Source of the DNA: Sessilibacter corallicola
Lineage (GTDB): Bacteria; Pseudomonadota; Gammaproteobacteria; Pseudomonadales; Cellvibrionaceae
Assembly: GCF_021290925.1 (NCBI RefSeq)
Contig: NZ_JAJSLX010000001.1
Coordinates: forward strand, 682,001-746,000
DNA length: 64,000 bases
Reading direction: 5' to 3'
Shown here: in pieces, positions 17,496-26,087 of the stretch
Layout: every line of letters starts with the position of its first letter
How positions within the stretch are numbered: position 1 is the stretch's first letter
The notes under the pieces: generated by a model
Told to the model about the DNA's origin: nothing
Databases searched by the model: none
Seen by the model: the letters and a program-made list of their open reading frames with translations, nothing else
Translations under genes and position numbers: made by a program

Positions 17496-18119
17496 TTAAG
17501 ATGCAGCTAATTCTTTAGCGCGCTCAATTGCTTGTGCTTGGTCGCCTTGAGGATCAGCAGTCAACAAAGAAGGCTGGAAGCGAAGAGCGTTAACATCGGT
17601 AATACCAACAACATTCAACCACCAGTTAAGGTAAGTTGATTGGTAGTCAGTACCGAATTTTGGATCAACGCCAGGAGCGAATACACCAGCGGTGTAAACA
17701 ACAGTTGCTTTTTTGTTTTCAAGCAAACCAGAGTAACCGTCTTCTGGGCTGAAACCGAACAACATACCTGGTTGAGTGATAACGTCGATGTATTGCTTTA
17801 GTTTGTAAGGGATGCCGCCGTTCCACATTGGAACTGCGAAAACGTACTCGTCAGCAGCCATGAAGTTTTGAGTCACTTCAACAACTTTGTCCCACGCTGA
17901 TTGACGTGGTCCGTCCATCTCGCCAACACCGAAGAAGGTCATTTTGGCAGCAGCTTTATCACCGTCGAATTCAGGTAAATCACAGTTCCAAAGATCAAGA
18001 ACTTCAACTTCTAGGCTTGGATCGTTTGCTTTGCGAGCAGCAACGTATGCGTCAGCAACAGCGTTAGATTGAGATGACTCAGAGCGAGGAGACGCAATGA
18101 TATGCAACAACTTAGTCAT
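17496..18119 (-). CDS. azoR: FMN-dependent NADH:quinone/azo reductase
   Basis: This 207-residue flavodoxin-like enzyme matches AzoR (formerly AcpD), a cytoplasmic two-electron quinone and azo-compound reductase. The FMN phosphate loop lies at the N-terminus as IIASPRSESSQSN. The second FMN-contacting segment is VPMWNGGIPYKLKQYIDVITQPGMLFGFS near residues 100-125. The length is typical. It is divergent from a CGNR-type regulator, with about 210 bp between the two starts, so that regulator is a candidate controller. The codon use is biased towards frequent codons compared with its neighbours, which suggests high expression. Confidence 0.92.
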   Translation of the reverse strand: MTKLLHIIASPRSESSQSNAVADAYVAARKANDPSLEVEVLDLWNCDLPEFDGDKAAAKMTFFGVGEMDGPRQSAWDKVVEVTQNFMAADEYVFAVPMWNGGIPYKLKQYIDVITQPGMLFGFSPEDGYSGLLENKKATVVYTAGVFAPGVDPKFGTDYQSTYLNWWLNVVGITDVNALRFQPSLLTADPQGDQAQAIERAKELAAS

Positions 18120-18329
18120 GGTTTGAATTCTCCAATGAGAGGATTTTCAATAATTTAGGGTTATGCACTAATAAAACGCACACCTTCGCACCCATTTTTC
18201 ATAAAAGGGCGAACATGTGCTGGTAACCGTTGTAATAACTGTTCATAGGTTAGCTAGAAAAAAGATAACTTGTCAATATTAAATTTACGGGTTATGTTTA
18301 CCAGATGACATAATTTAGAGGATAGCGTT

Positions 18330-18959
18330 TTGACTGTAGCCCAACGCCCTGATCCATTTCTAATTGCCGACAATCCCGCCCTTGATTTTCTCAACTCCAT
18401 TTGTGCTCCGTGGGGAGAAGATATTGAGTGGATTGAGAATGGTGATGACCTTGTGGAATGGCTCATTCACGCAGAATTAATCGAAAAACAAGAACGCGAC
18501 CAAATTTACGCAAAATTGTCGCGCGAACAACTTGACGAAGCCGCCGAACGCGCTAGAAATATGCGCGAATGGTTCCGCAGCTTTGTGACAACTCATGCTG
18601 GAAAACCCGTTAATAAAAATGCTCTAAAAGAGCTCAAGCCATTAAACGATTTGCTCAGCGGCGATCATTTATATCGTCAAATAGGCATTATTGAAGACGA
18701 AGAGCTTGGTACCAAATTCCACTGGCATGAATTGCGACGCTGGCACAAATCCGATGACCTTTTATCGGCAATTGCCGCGGAAATGGGCAAATTCGTTTGT
18801 TCAGCCGATTTCACGCTCGTCAAAAACTGTGAAGGCCCAACCTGCACACTTTGGTTTTTGGATATCAGTAAAAACCACAAACGTCGCTGGTGCTCAATGT
18901 CGGTTTGTGGAAATCGCGCCAAGGCTGCCGCCCACCGAGCAAAGAAAAAGGCTCACTAG
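18330..18959 (+). CDS. CGNR zinc-finger / ABATE-domain transcriptional regulator
   Basis: This 209-residue protein has an N-terminal ABATE (stress-induced regulator) domain of about 140 residues, seen as NPALDFLNSICAP near the start. A C-terminal CGNR zinc finger follows, with cysteines in NCEGPTC and RWCSMSVCGNRAKAAAHRAKKK. The basic tail after CGNR probably contacts DNA. It is divergent from azoR. Family members are predicted stress-responsive regulators, though few have been studied. Control of azoR is inferred from the layout. Confidence 0.9.
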   Translation: MTVAQRPDPFLIADNPALDFLNSICAPWGEDIEWIENGDDLVEWLIHAELIEKQERDQIYAKLSREQLDEAAERARNMREWFRSFVTTHAGKPVNKNALKELKPLNDLLSGDHLYRQIGIIEDEELGTKFHWHELRRWHKSDDLLSAIAAEMGKFVCSADFTLVKNCEGPTCTLWFLDISKNHKRRWCSMSVCGNRAKAAAHRAKKKAH

Positions 18960-18997
18960 CCCGCTTTTTACACCCGGCACCACGCCATCAATAAGAA

Positions 18998-19031
18998 CTA
19001 TTAGATTACCCAGCATCGTGTAATCTAATAG
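18998..19031 (+). terminator. Hairpin after the CGNR regulator gene
   Basis: A 12-bp perfect inverted repeat (18998-19009 with 19020-19031) has a 10-base loop and begins about 40 bases after the stop. There is no strong T-run, so it is a terminator or an RNA-stabilising hairpin. Confidence 0.65.
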
Positions 19032-19503
19032 CTCTCATATTCTAACCGCACTATCTAAGTCGACCCTTCTATTTAACTTCCGAACCTTCTGCTTGCCTAC
19101 ATAGCGACTACTTATAAGAGTCATGTATTTATAAGAGTCATGTATTTATAATAGTCACGTATTTATAGTGGTCACGTTATAGCAATTACACTCTGACGGC
19201 TCTGCACTAGCCATTCTTTAATGGCTCTTCTGCAATGATCCTTCTTCAATGACCTTTCTTCAATCGCCCGAGAGAGACTCTGCCAGCGTATTCCCACGCA
19301 ACAACTTTCCGCAGCCATACCAACATCCATTTGCCTTCTACAGGTGAATCATTCCAACGTTCATCTGTTTTATTAATTGTTCATTTATCAGTCATGTTTA
19401 GCCACTTTCTGTTGCATTGATAAAAATTCAACAAACTAGTGACAGATGATAATTTCAACCCTATAATCGTTTTTATCTAATTTAGATTAAAACGAATTTA
19501 AAA
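19032..19503. other. upstream region of the RND operon
   Basis: About 470 bp without a gene holds a 17-bp tandem repeat array (listed separately) and presumably the promoter of the RND-LolA-barrel operon. Short TTCTTCAATGA-like repeats are also visible near 19240-19265. Confidence 0.6.
19111..19178. repeat. four tandem 17-bp repeats
   Basis: Four consecutive 17-bp units of the form TTTATAAGAGTCATGTA begin at 19111, 19128, 19145 and 19162. The first two differ in one base and the later ones drift. They lie about 325 bp upstream of the RND permease gene. Confidence 0.9.
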
Positions 19504-22059
19504 ATGATTAATACTGACGCTCTCTGCCATTTCTTTATCAATAACCGCAAATGGGTATTCTGGGTACTGCTCGCCGTTGTCGCCACAGCTGCTATCCAAT
19601 TCCCTAAAATACAAACGGATACTGATCCTGAGAACATGTTGCCCACAACAGACTTAGATCGTCAGTATCATAACCAAGTGAAAGAGACATTCGCATTACA
19701 CGACTCTCTTGTCATCGGTATTGTTAATCCAGATTCAATTTACCACCCTAAAACACTCGCAAAACTCGTCAAAGTGACAGAATTTATTGACGGGCTCGAC
19801 AGTGTCGTTCATCAAGATATTTTATCTCTCGCCACCGTTGATAACATCTCTCAAAAAGAGCCAGGCACCATTCAGTTCGAATGGATGATGAAAACGCCGC
19901 CACAATCCGATGAGCGAGCCCAACAGATTCGCTCTCAAGTTTCACGACTGCCTTTTCTTCGCAACACTATTGTATCTATCGACGAAAAAGCAGCGACAAT
20001 CTATGTTCCTTTAATCGATAAGAACACCAGCTTTAAAACCGCGAATGAAATTCGCCGGTACATCGATTCCCTAGAAAGCGATTCACTCGATAACGACCAA
20101 TGGCACATAACCGGTTTACCGGTTGCAGAGGATCAGTTCGGCCATGAAATGTTTGTGCAAATGGGCATTTCAGCGCCTCTAGCAGGCTTGGTGATATTCA
20201 TTCTACTGTGGGTATTTTTCAGAAATATTCCCTTTATTACCGCGCCGATGATTATTGCCATGGCGACGGTAATCATCACAATGGGTACGCTAATCGCCTT
20301 TGGTTTCACCGTACACATTATGTCTTCGATGATTGCCATCTTCTTAATGCCAATCGCCGTGGTCGACTCGGTGCATTTTTTATCGGAATTTTCCGACAAC
20401 TACAAAAAAGACTCAGACGTAAAAGAAGTATTGTCTGAAGTTGTTGGGCGATTGTTTCAACCCATGTTGTTCACGTCCATCACATCGTCAATTGGTTTCT
20501 ACTCTTTATTGCTAACGCCAATCCCGCCTGTACAAATATTTGGAGCATTTGTTGGCACAGGCATATTATTGGCATTCGCCTTAACCATCATTTTCTTGCC
20601 GGCTTACATCAGCCAGTTAAACAGCAAAAACTTAGAGAAACTGATTGAAATTAATCCCGACTCAGAAGATTCAAAAATCGCAGGTTCAGTGCGCAGATTT
20701 GGTCAGATTGCAAATTCAAACACGAAAATTTGGTACTTGGTATTTATCGCTATTTCGGGAATTTCGGCCTACGGCATCAGTAAGATCGAAATTAACGATA
20801 ACCCCGTTCGATGGTTTAAGCCCGATCACCAAATTCGTATTGCAGACCAGGTACTAAATCACCATTTTGCCGGAACCTACGATGCGTACATTGTGTTAGA
20901 GCAACCTAAAAACCATACCCAAGCATTAATTAACATTACGTCAGATTTTGAGAGCAAGCACACCTTACAAAGTGAATTTAAAAATATTCTCGATGAATTT
21001 GTTAATAATCTCGAAAAACCAGATTCAAATTTAACATCAACCGTCGACGATACGTTATTTGCTCTGGAGGATTTTAGTTTCTTAGATATATCCGAGGAAC
21101 AACTGAAACTTTCACAAGACTTCGCCTTACAATTAGAAGAGTTTTTAGAAAATACCAAACCCTTTCTAAATCCCAGCAATCTTTCTTACATTGCCGATTT
21201 GCAGGAGTATTTAAACACCACGGGTTTGGTGGGCAAGTCAAACAGTCTCAGCGACATTGTTAAAACAGTGAACCGAGAGTTACATTCTGGCTCGTCTGAA
21301 GACTTCCGCTTGCCTAACTCCAATCCGGCAGTGGCACAGACTCTATTGCAGTATCAATCCTCTCATCGACCACAAGATTTATGGCACTTTGTAACTCGCG
21401 ATTACAGCCAATCTCTGGTTTGGTTGCAATTAACGAGCGGCGACAATAAAGACATGCAACAGGTCATCAATAAAGTTGATGAATACATTGCTGCGAACCC
21501 ATTGCCCGCAGGTATGGATTACCACTGGGCAGGTAAAGCTTACCTAAACCTAATTTGGCAAGAAAAAATGGTCGCGGGAATGTTTGACAGCTTATCCGGT
21601 GCGTTCATTCTTGTCTTTTTAATCATGGCATTACTGTTCCGCTCTTTTGTATTCGGTGCAGTAGCGATGCTACCGCTGTCACTTTCCATCGCATTTATCT
21701 ATGGAATCATCGGTATCATCGGCAAAGACTACGACATGCCCATTGCCGTTTTATCAGCGCTGACATTGGGAATCTCGGTGGATTTCGCCATCCACTTTAT
21801 CGAGCGACTCAGAGTTAATTATCGTCAACTAGACAACTGGAATTTAGCGATAAAAGCTATGTTCGAAGAACCGGGTCGAGCAATTACCCGAAACGCCATC
21901 GTTATTGCCATTGGATTTACCCCATTGCTGTTTGCACCGTTGGTTCCCTACATCACGGTAGGCGTTTTATTGGCAAGCATTATGGCAATTTCAGCTGTCG
22001 CTACATTAATTATGATTCCAAGCGTATTGAAACCTTTTCATAAACGAGTTTTTAATTGA
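19504..22059 (+). CDS. MMPL/RND-superfamily export permease
   Basis: This 851-residue inner-membrane protein has the RND layout. One N-terminal helix (residues 15-33) is followed by a large periplasmic domain, five helices near 220-375, a further helix near 420, a second periplasmic domain, and five helices near 690-840. It resembles the MMPL/HpnN branch, which moves lipids and hydrophobic molecules, more than the AcrB drug pumps. The start of the first periplasmic domain, QTDTDPENMLP, is typical of that branch. A LolA-like protein and an outer-membrane barrel follow in the same operon with gaps of 10 and 4 bp. Together they suggest lipid or lipoprotein-like traffic to the outer membrane. The cargo is unknown. 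Confidence 0.85.
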   Translation: MINTDALCHFFINNRKWVFWVLLAVVATAAIQFPKIQTDTDPENMLPTTDLDRQYHNQVKETFALHDSLVIGIVNPDSIYHPKTLAKLVKVTEFIDGLDSVVHQDILSLATVDNISQKEPGTIQFEWMMKTPPQSDERAQQIRSQVSRLPFLRNTIVSIDEKAATIYVPLIDKNTSFKTANEIRRYIDSLESDSLDNDQWHITGLPVAEDQFGHEMFVQMGISAPLAGLVIFILLWVFFRNIPFITAPMIIAMATVIITMGTLIAFGFTVHIMSSMIAIFLMPIAVVDSVHFLSEFSDNYKKDSDVKEVLSEVVGRLFQPMLFTSITSSIGFYSLLLTPIPPVQIFGAFVGTGILLAFALTIIFLPAYISQLNSKNLEKLIEINPDSEDSKIAGSVRRFGQIANSNTKIWYLVFIAISGISAYGISKIEINDNPVRWFKPDHQIRIADQVLNHHFAGTYDAYIVLEQPKNHTQALINITSDFESKHTLQSEFKNILDEFVNNLEKPDSNLTSTVDDTLFALEDFSFLDISEEQLKLSQDFALQLEEFLENTKPFLNPSNLSYIADLQEYLNTTGLVGKSNSLSDIVKTVNRELHSGSSEDFRLPNSNPAVAQTLLQYQSSHRPQDLWHFVTRDYSQSLVWLQLTSGDNKDMQQVINKVDEYIAANPLPAGMDYHWAGKAYLNLIWQEKMVAGMFDSLSGAFILVFLIMALLFRSFVFGAVAMLPLSLSIAFIYGIIGIIGKDYDMPIAVLSALTLGISVDFAIHFIERLRVNYRQLDNWNLAIKAMFEEPGRAITRNAIVIAIGFTPLLFAPLVPYITVGVLLASIMAISAVATLIMIPSVLKPFHKRVFN

Positions 22060-22069
22060 GGGCATTTTT

Positions 22070-22879
22070 GTGAAACTTAAAAAAATTACACAATGTGTTA
22101 TTTTGAGTGTGTTAGCCGCAGCGCAAAGCGCGGTTGCACAAGTCGATGACGAACATGCCAGATCCATTGTGCAACAGGCAGAAATGGCGTCCTATTACGC
22201 AGGTAATGACGGCCGCAGCCTGGCAAGAATGATCATTACAGACGGAAACGGTCAAAAGCAAATACGTCAATTTACGATTTTACGCCAAGATGTCGAAGAT
22301 CGCGGCGACCAAAACTTAATGGTATTTTTCTCGCGCCCATCAGATGTTCGCGATACGGTATTTCGGGTGCTAAAACACACCACTCAAGATGACGACCGCT
22401 GGTTGTATTTACCCGGCCTAGACTTGGTTAAACGAATTTCCGCCGGAGATAAACGCACCTCGTTTGTTGGTTCGCACTTTTTTTATGAAGATGTTTCCGG
22501 CCGTAATACCGAAGAAGATTATTTCGAATTACTCGAAGAAAACGACGAGTTTTATACCATCAAAGCGGTTCCAAAAAATTTATCTTCGGTGGAGTTCACT
22601 CATTATATTGTGAATATCGAAAAATCATCAATGTTGCCGAGAAAGATCGAATTTTACGATGCTAAAGATCGTCTTTATCGTCGAGTCGAGTCACTTAAAA
22701 TCGAAAATATTGATGGCCACCCAACCGTTCTTCATTCCCGAGTAGAAGACTTATTAAATGGCGGCGCAACCGAAATGCAATTTCGTTTCGTTGAGTATGA
22801 CCTCGGTTTACCAGAAACGCTTTTTTCAGAGAGAAGCCTTAGAACACCACCACGTCGTTGGTTAAAAATTAAAGGCTAG
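22070..22879 (+). CDS. LolA-like outer-membrane lipoprotein-sorting protein
   Basis: This 269-residue exported protein starts at GTG 22070. It has a signal peptide of about 24 residues (core VILSVLAAAQSAVAQ) and the family signatures FFSRPSDVRDTVFRV, RWLYLPGLDLVKRISAGDKRTSFVGS and FFYEDVSGRN. The family keeps the LolA/LolB half-barrel fold that binds acyl chains in the periplasm, and its genes usually accompany MMPL-type permeases. It lies 10 bp after the permease and 4 bp before the barrel gene. It probably receives cargo from the permease. This is inferred from family and context. Confidence 0.88.
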   Translation: MKLKKITQCVILSVLAAAQSAVAQVDDEHARSIVQQAEMASYYAGNDGRSLARMIITDGNGQKQIRQFTILRQDVEDRGDQNLMVFFSRPSDVRDTVFRVLKHTTQDDDRWLYLPGLDLVKRISAGDKRTSFVGSHFFYEDVSGRNTEEDYFELLEENDEFYTIKAVPKNLSSVEFTHYIVNIEKSSMLPRKIEFYDAKDRLYRRVESLKIENIDGHPTVLHSRVEDLLNGGATEMQFRFVEYDLGLPETLFSERSLRTPPRRWLKIKG

Positions 22880-22883
22880 ATCG

Positions 22884-24200
22884 ATGCCCAGAATCACATT
22901 AGTCATTGGCATAGCAGGGACGCTATTTTTTAACATGGCTGCACAGTTTTCTTACGCTCAAGAAAACACAGCAGATAACGAAAGCTTTGATTCAGTATGG
23001 GATGATGATTGGGGTGAAGACACTTATAATTCAACAAAAAACATAAATGTTGCGTCGTTTTCTGGTTTCACAGAAACACTGTATGGCAGCAGGCTTTCAA
23101 ATTCAGAGTTTCATAAAAAAACCAGTATAGAAGACATACGTCTGCGTCTAGAAACAAAATTAGACATCTATTCAGTAAATATTGTCTCTAAAGGAGATAT
23201 TTACTACGACGGAGTTTTAGACGACTGGCGCGGAAATTTTAGAGAACTTCGACTAGACTATTCTTGGAAACAAACTGACTTAAAAGTTGGTCGCCAGGTG
23301 TTAACCTGGGGAACGGGAGATTTTTTATTTTTAAACGATTTTTTCCCTAAAGATTGGCAATCTTTTTTCTCAGGTCGTGACGATGAATACTTGAAAGCAT
23401 CGTCAAATGCGGTTAAGTTGTCTTTATACTCTTCAATAATTAATACAGATTTTGTTTGGGTTCCTAAATTCGAGCCCGATAATTATGTAAGGGGTGACTA
23501 TTATTCTTTTTTCAACCCTTTATCAAACTCAATCTCCGCACCAAATTTAGAAGCCAATGAGCCGGACAATTCCGAATTCGCGATCCGGCTTTTTAAAACC
23601 ATAAATAGTTACGAGCTTGGGGGTTATTTTTATCGAGGTTATTTTAAAAGCCCTAACGGATTTTCTGAACGAGGTGAGTTAGAGTTTTCTCGCCTTCAAA
23701 GCTTAGGCTTCTCGGTCAGAGGCCAAGCGGGTGACGGTCTGATTAATTTAGAAACCTCTTACCTAAATAGTCTTGATGACAAAGAAGGTAACGACCCGCT
23801 GATCTCTAACAGTCAATTTAGATTTCTCATAGGCTACGAACAAGAGTTACGGGAACGGTTAACCGCGTCTACCCAAATTTATTTGGAACGCACACTAAAA
23901 TACAATCAGCTGGTTGAATCCAGTTTTAACCCAACGATCGAGCCCAACGAAAACCGCACGCTTCTTACACTTAGATTAGGCTGGAGAAGTAGAAATGATA
24001 AATTGAGATTGTCGCTGTTTACATTTTATTCACCTTCGGATTCTGACAGTTATTGGCGCCCTTCGGTCAACTATCGTGTCGATGATCACTGGAATGTAAG
24101 CTTTGGCGGCAATGTTTTTGAAGGAAAGGATGAAAACACGTTCTTCTCACAACTGGACGATAACGAAAATTTATTCTTAAGAGTGAGATACAATTATTAA
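22884..24200 (+). CDS. outer-membrane beta-barrel, DUF1302/alginate-export-like
   Basis: This 438-residue protein has a signal peptide (cleavage near the YAQ at 25-27), an acidic linker of about 30 residues, and alternating amphipathic strands ending in the aromatic C-terminus RVRYNY, which suits BAM insertion. The segment KVGRQVLTWGTGDFLFLNDFF near residue 140 is the best family signature and resembles barrels found next to MMPL/LolA-like gene pairs. It is the third gene of the operon. It may form the outer-membrane end of the transport path. The barrel call is good and the subfamily call is tentative. Confidence 0.75.
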   Translation: MPRITLVIGIAGTLFFNMAAQFSYAQENTADNESFDSVWDDDWGEDTYNSTKNINVASFSGFTETLYGSRLSNSEFHKKTSIEDIRLRLETKLDIYSVNIVSKGDIYYDGVLDDWRGNFRELRLDYSWKQTDLKVGRQVLTWGTGDFLFLNDFFPKDWQSFFSGRDDEYLKASSNAVKLSLYSSIINTDFVWVPKFEPDNYVRGDYYSFFNPLSNSISAPNLEANEPDNSEFAIRLFKTINSYELGGYFYRGYFKSPNGFSERGELEFSRLQSLGFSVRGQAGDGLINLETSYLNSLDDKEGNDPLISNSQFRFLIGYEQELRERLTASTQIYLERTLKYNQLVESSFNPTIEPNENRTLLTLRLGWRSRNDKLRLSLFTFYSPSDSDSYWRPSVNYRVDDHWNVSFGGNVFEGKDENTFFSQLDDNENLFLRVRYNY

Positions 24201-24452
24201 ATCCATCCTAATTTCAAATAGTTTCATTGACGTAACAACTAGTAATAGTGGTAATATTGCAACAGGCAAAAAGGTATAAAAAAGTTAGCCTTTAGATCTA
24301 ACACCTACATTTTGTATCTTAGCCAGTTAATGACTTAAAGCCGCCAATGTAAAAAGTAGAGTTCGAAATACTGATCCCAGAATTTGCGTCTCTACAGGTG
24401 GCGATGTAGGTTATACAACACTATTAGTTTATACCAAAGCGGGTACCCTACG

Positions 24453-24767
24453 ATGGAAATGCAAGTGGAAATGCCACAACTTCATGAAGAAGATGCTGCA
24501 AAAGCTGCCGACTTTTTGCGATCTTTGGCTAATGAATACCGGTTACAAATACTGTGTCGATTGGCTGATGGTGAAATGAATGTTGGAGAATTACACAAGC
24601 CTTTCAATTTGAGCCAGTCGTCTTTCTCACAACACTTATCGGTATTACGCAAGCAAGGACTTGTTAAAAATCGCAAAGTCGCTCAAACCGTTTATTATTC
24701 GATCAATGACAAAGACATTCAGGGAATCATGAAGATCCTGAAAGACAAATTTTGTCCTGACCTGTAA
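24453..24767 (+). CDS. ArsR-family repressor of the persulfide-sensing (BigR/SqrR/HlyU) type
   Basis: This 104-residue winged-helix repressor starts at ATG 24453; an earlier in-frame start would add an implausible leader. The recognition region is NVGELHKPFNLSQSSFSQHLSVLRKQGLV, followed by the wing VAQTVYYSI. It lacks the ELCVCDL metal site of arsenic and zinc sensors. It has Cys35 (in QILCRLADG) and Cys101 (in DKFCP). These are 66 residues apart, the same spacing as the two sulfur-sensing cysteines of SqrR and BigR. It therefore probably senses reactive sulfur or the cell's redox state. It has no obvious partner in the same direction. The ODP-type protein converges on it 550 bp away. Confidence 0.85.
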   Translation: MEMQVEMPQLHEEDAAKAADFLRSLANEYRLQILCRLADGEMNVGELHKPFNLSQSSFSQHLSVLRKQGLVKNRKVAQTVYYSINDKDIQGIMKILKDKFCPDL

Positions 24768-25319
24768 ATAATAAAACGACAATTTACACCCCTAATTTGG
24801 CTCGTACTTAAAATAATAAAACGGGCCAAAATGAGTGCGGCAGTTCACCTCTCCAAGACTCCATGTCGATTCGTACAGCAATAATGCTGCTTGACCAGAA
24901 AATCGTAAAAGCTCTCTTTTAGAACACGCTATCATTATCGACTAATATAACGTCTCAACACATTCTACAAACAAATTTTGCTGAACCATTTTAGCGATAA
25001 TTACAATAACTATTTACTGCTATCTTCCCACCTTATTCGTTTAACTCTTTATTTTATTAAAATAAAAATAACGCCGATTAGACTTCAGCCCTATTTAAAG
25101 TAAAAAATAACTGACGAATTGCACAACAAAAATATTTGTAGAGATTTTAAAGTGAGTTAATAAATGGAAAAGAGGAAGTGGCAATATGCAAACGATATTG
25201 CGAAAGTCAGAAAGACATACCAGGAATTAAAACTAAAGAAAACTAACCAAAGGTCTAAGAATAAAATATTTGACTGCAACTGCCGATATAAATTGCAATA
25301 CCAGCAGTTGCATTGCGTG
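24768..25319. other. intergenic region between convergent genes
   Basis: About 550 bp with no credible gene. A 12-bp direct repeat (AATAATAAAACG) occurs near 24768-24780 and again near 24810-24822. No clear terminator was found for either flanking gene. Confidence 0.5.
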
Positions 25320-26087
25320 TTACATCATTAAATCAACACCGCACTCAAGGTTTTCAAACCAGCGGAAAAAGTTTTCCACCTGTTCTTTACCCATAAATGG
25401 CTTACCGTGCTGAGGTAGAATCATTTGAATATCCAGCTCTCGTGCTCGATTCACCCACGCTCGGCAAGCGCGGTTAGAAGCCATGTAACGTCGGTGGAAG
25501 CCTTCCATTAGCGGAACGTGCGCATCAAAGTCTTCAACTGGCTTGTGATCTTGTCCTGGGGTTACAGCAGCGCCTACATCGCCTGAAAAAAGGATTTTCG
25601 AAATTGGGTCGTAAAAATGGAAGTTACCCACTGAATGCAAAAAGTGCGCTGGTACAGCCTGAATTTTAGATTTTCCAAGCGTGATCATTGCCCCTTTATC
25701 TGGCAATTCAACCATGCGATCAACGAGAGATTTATTCATTTTACCTGAAACAAAACCCGACACTAAATGCGGTAAAAATCGAGCCCACAAGCGCGATGTA
25801 ACAACCTGACAATCGGTGTGCATTAACCATCGAGGCAATGAAGAAATAATATCGGGATCTTGGTGTGACGCAAAAATTAACTTTAAAGATTTCAACGATA
25901 TATGTTTGCTCAACTCAATCGATAAAGGCGTGTAAGTTAAGTCACCGCCCGGATCAAATAAAGCCGCTTCACCATGATCAACAATAACTAATTGGTTGCT
26001 CGGAATCCCTTCACCATCAACCAATCCTGTAATAAATAGGCAAACATGCCCACCTTCATCGAATACTTTAACCACTCGCTCGGACAT
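25320..26087 (-). CDS. metallo-beta-lactamase-fold di-iron protein (ODP type)
   Basis: This 255-residue protein has the di-iron MBL fold of flavodiiron proteins without the flavodoxin part. Candidate ligands are all present in order: His75, Asp77 and Asp79 in ASHQDPDI, His151 in AHFLHSVGN, Asp170 in LFSGDVGA and His227 in LPQHGKPF. SHQDPD followed by ISSLPRW resembles the oxygen-binding di-iron protein (ODP) family, which has been linked to oxygen sensing in chemotaxis and to redox signalling. It has no signal peptide, so it is cytoplasmic. It stands alone, with a long gene-free region upstream. A role as an O2 or NO sensor or reductase is possible. Confidence 0.75.
   Translation of the reverse strand: MSERVVKVFDEGGHVCLFITGLVDGEGIPSNQLVIVDHGEAALFDPGGDLTYTPLSIELSKHISLKSLKLIFASHQDPDIISSLPRWLMHTDCQVVTSRLWARFLPHLVSGFVSGKMNKSLVDRMVELPDKGAMITLGKSKIQAVPAHFLHSVGNFHFYDPISKILFSGDVGAAVTPGQDHKPVEDFDAHVPLMEGFHRRYMASNRACRAWVNRARELDIQMILPQHGKPFMGKEQVENFFRWFENLECGVDLMM

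Noticed and set aside
19111-19178. CRISPR-like array
   Set aside because: Units are adjacent without spacers and no cas genes are present; it is a simple tandem repeat.
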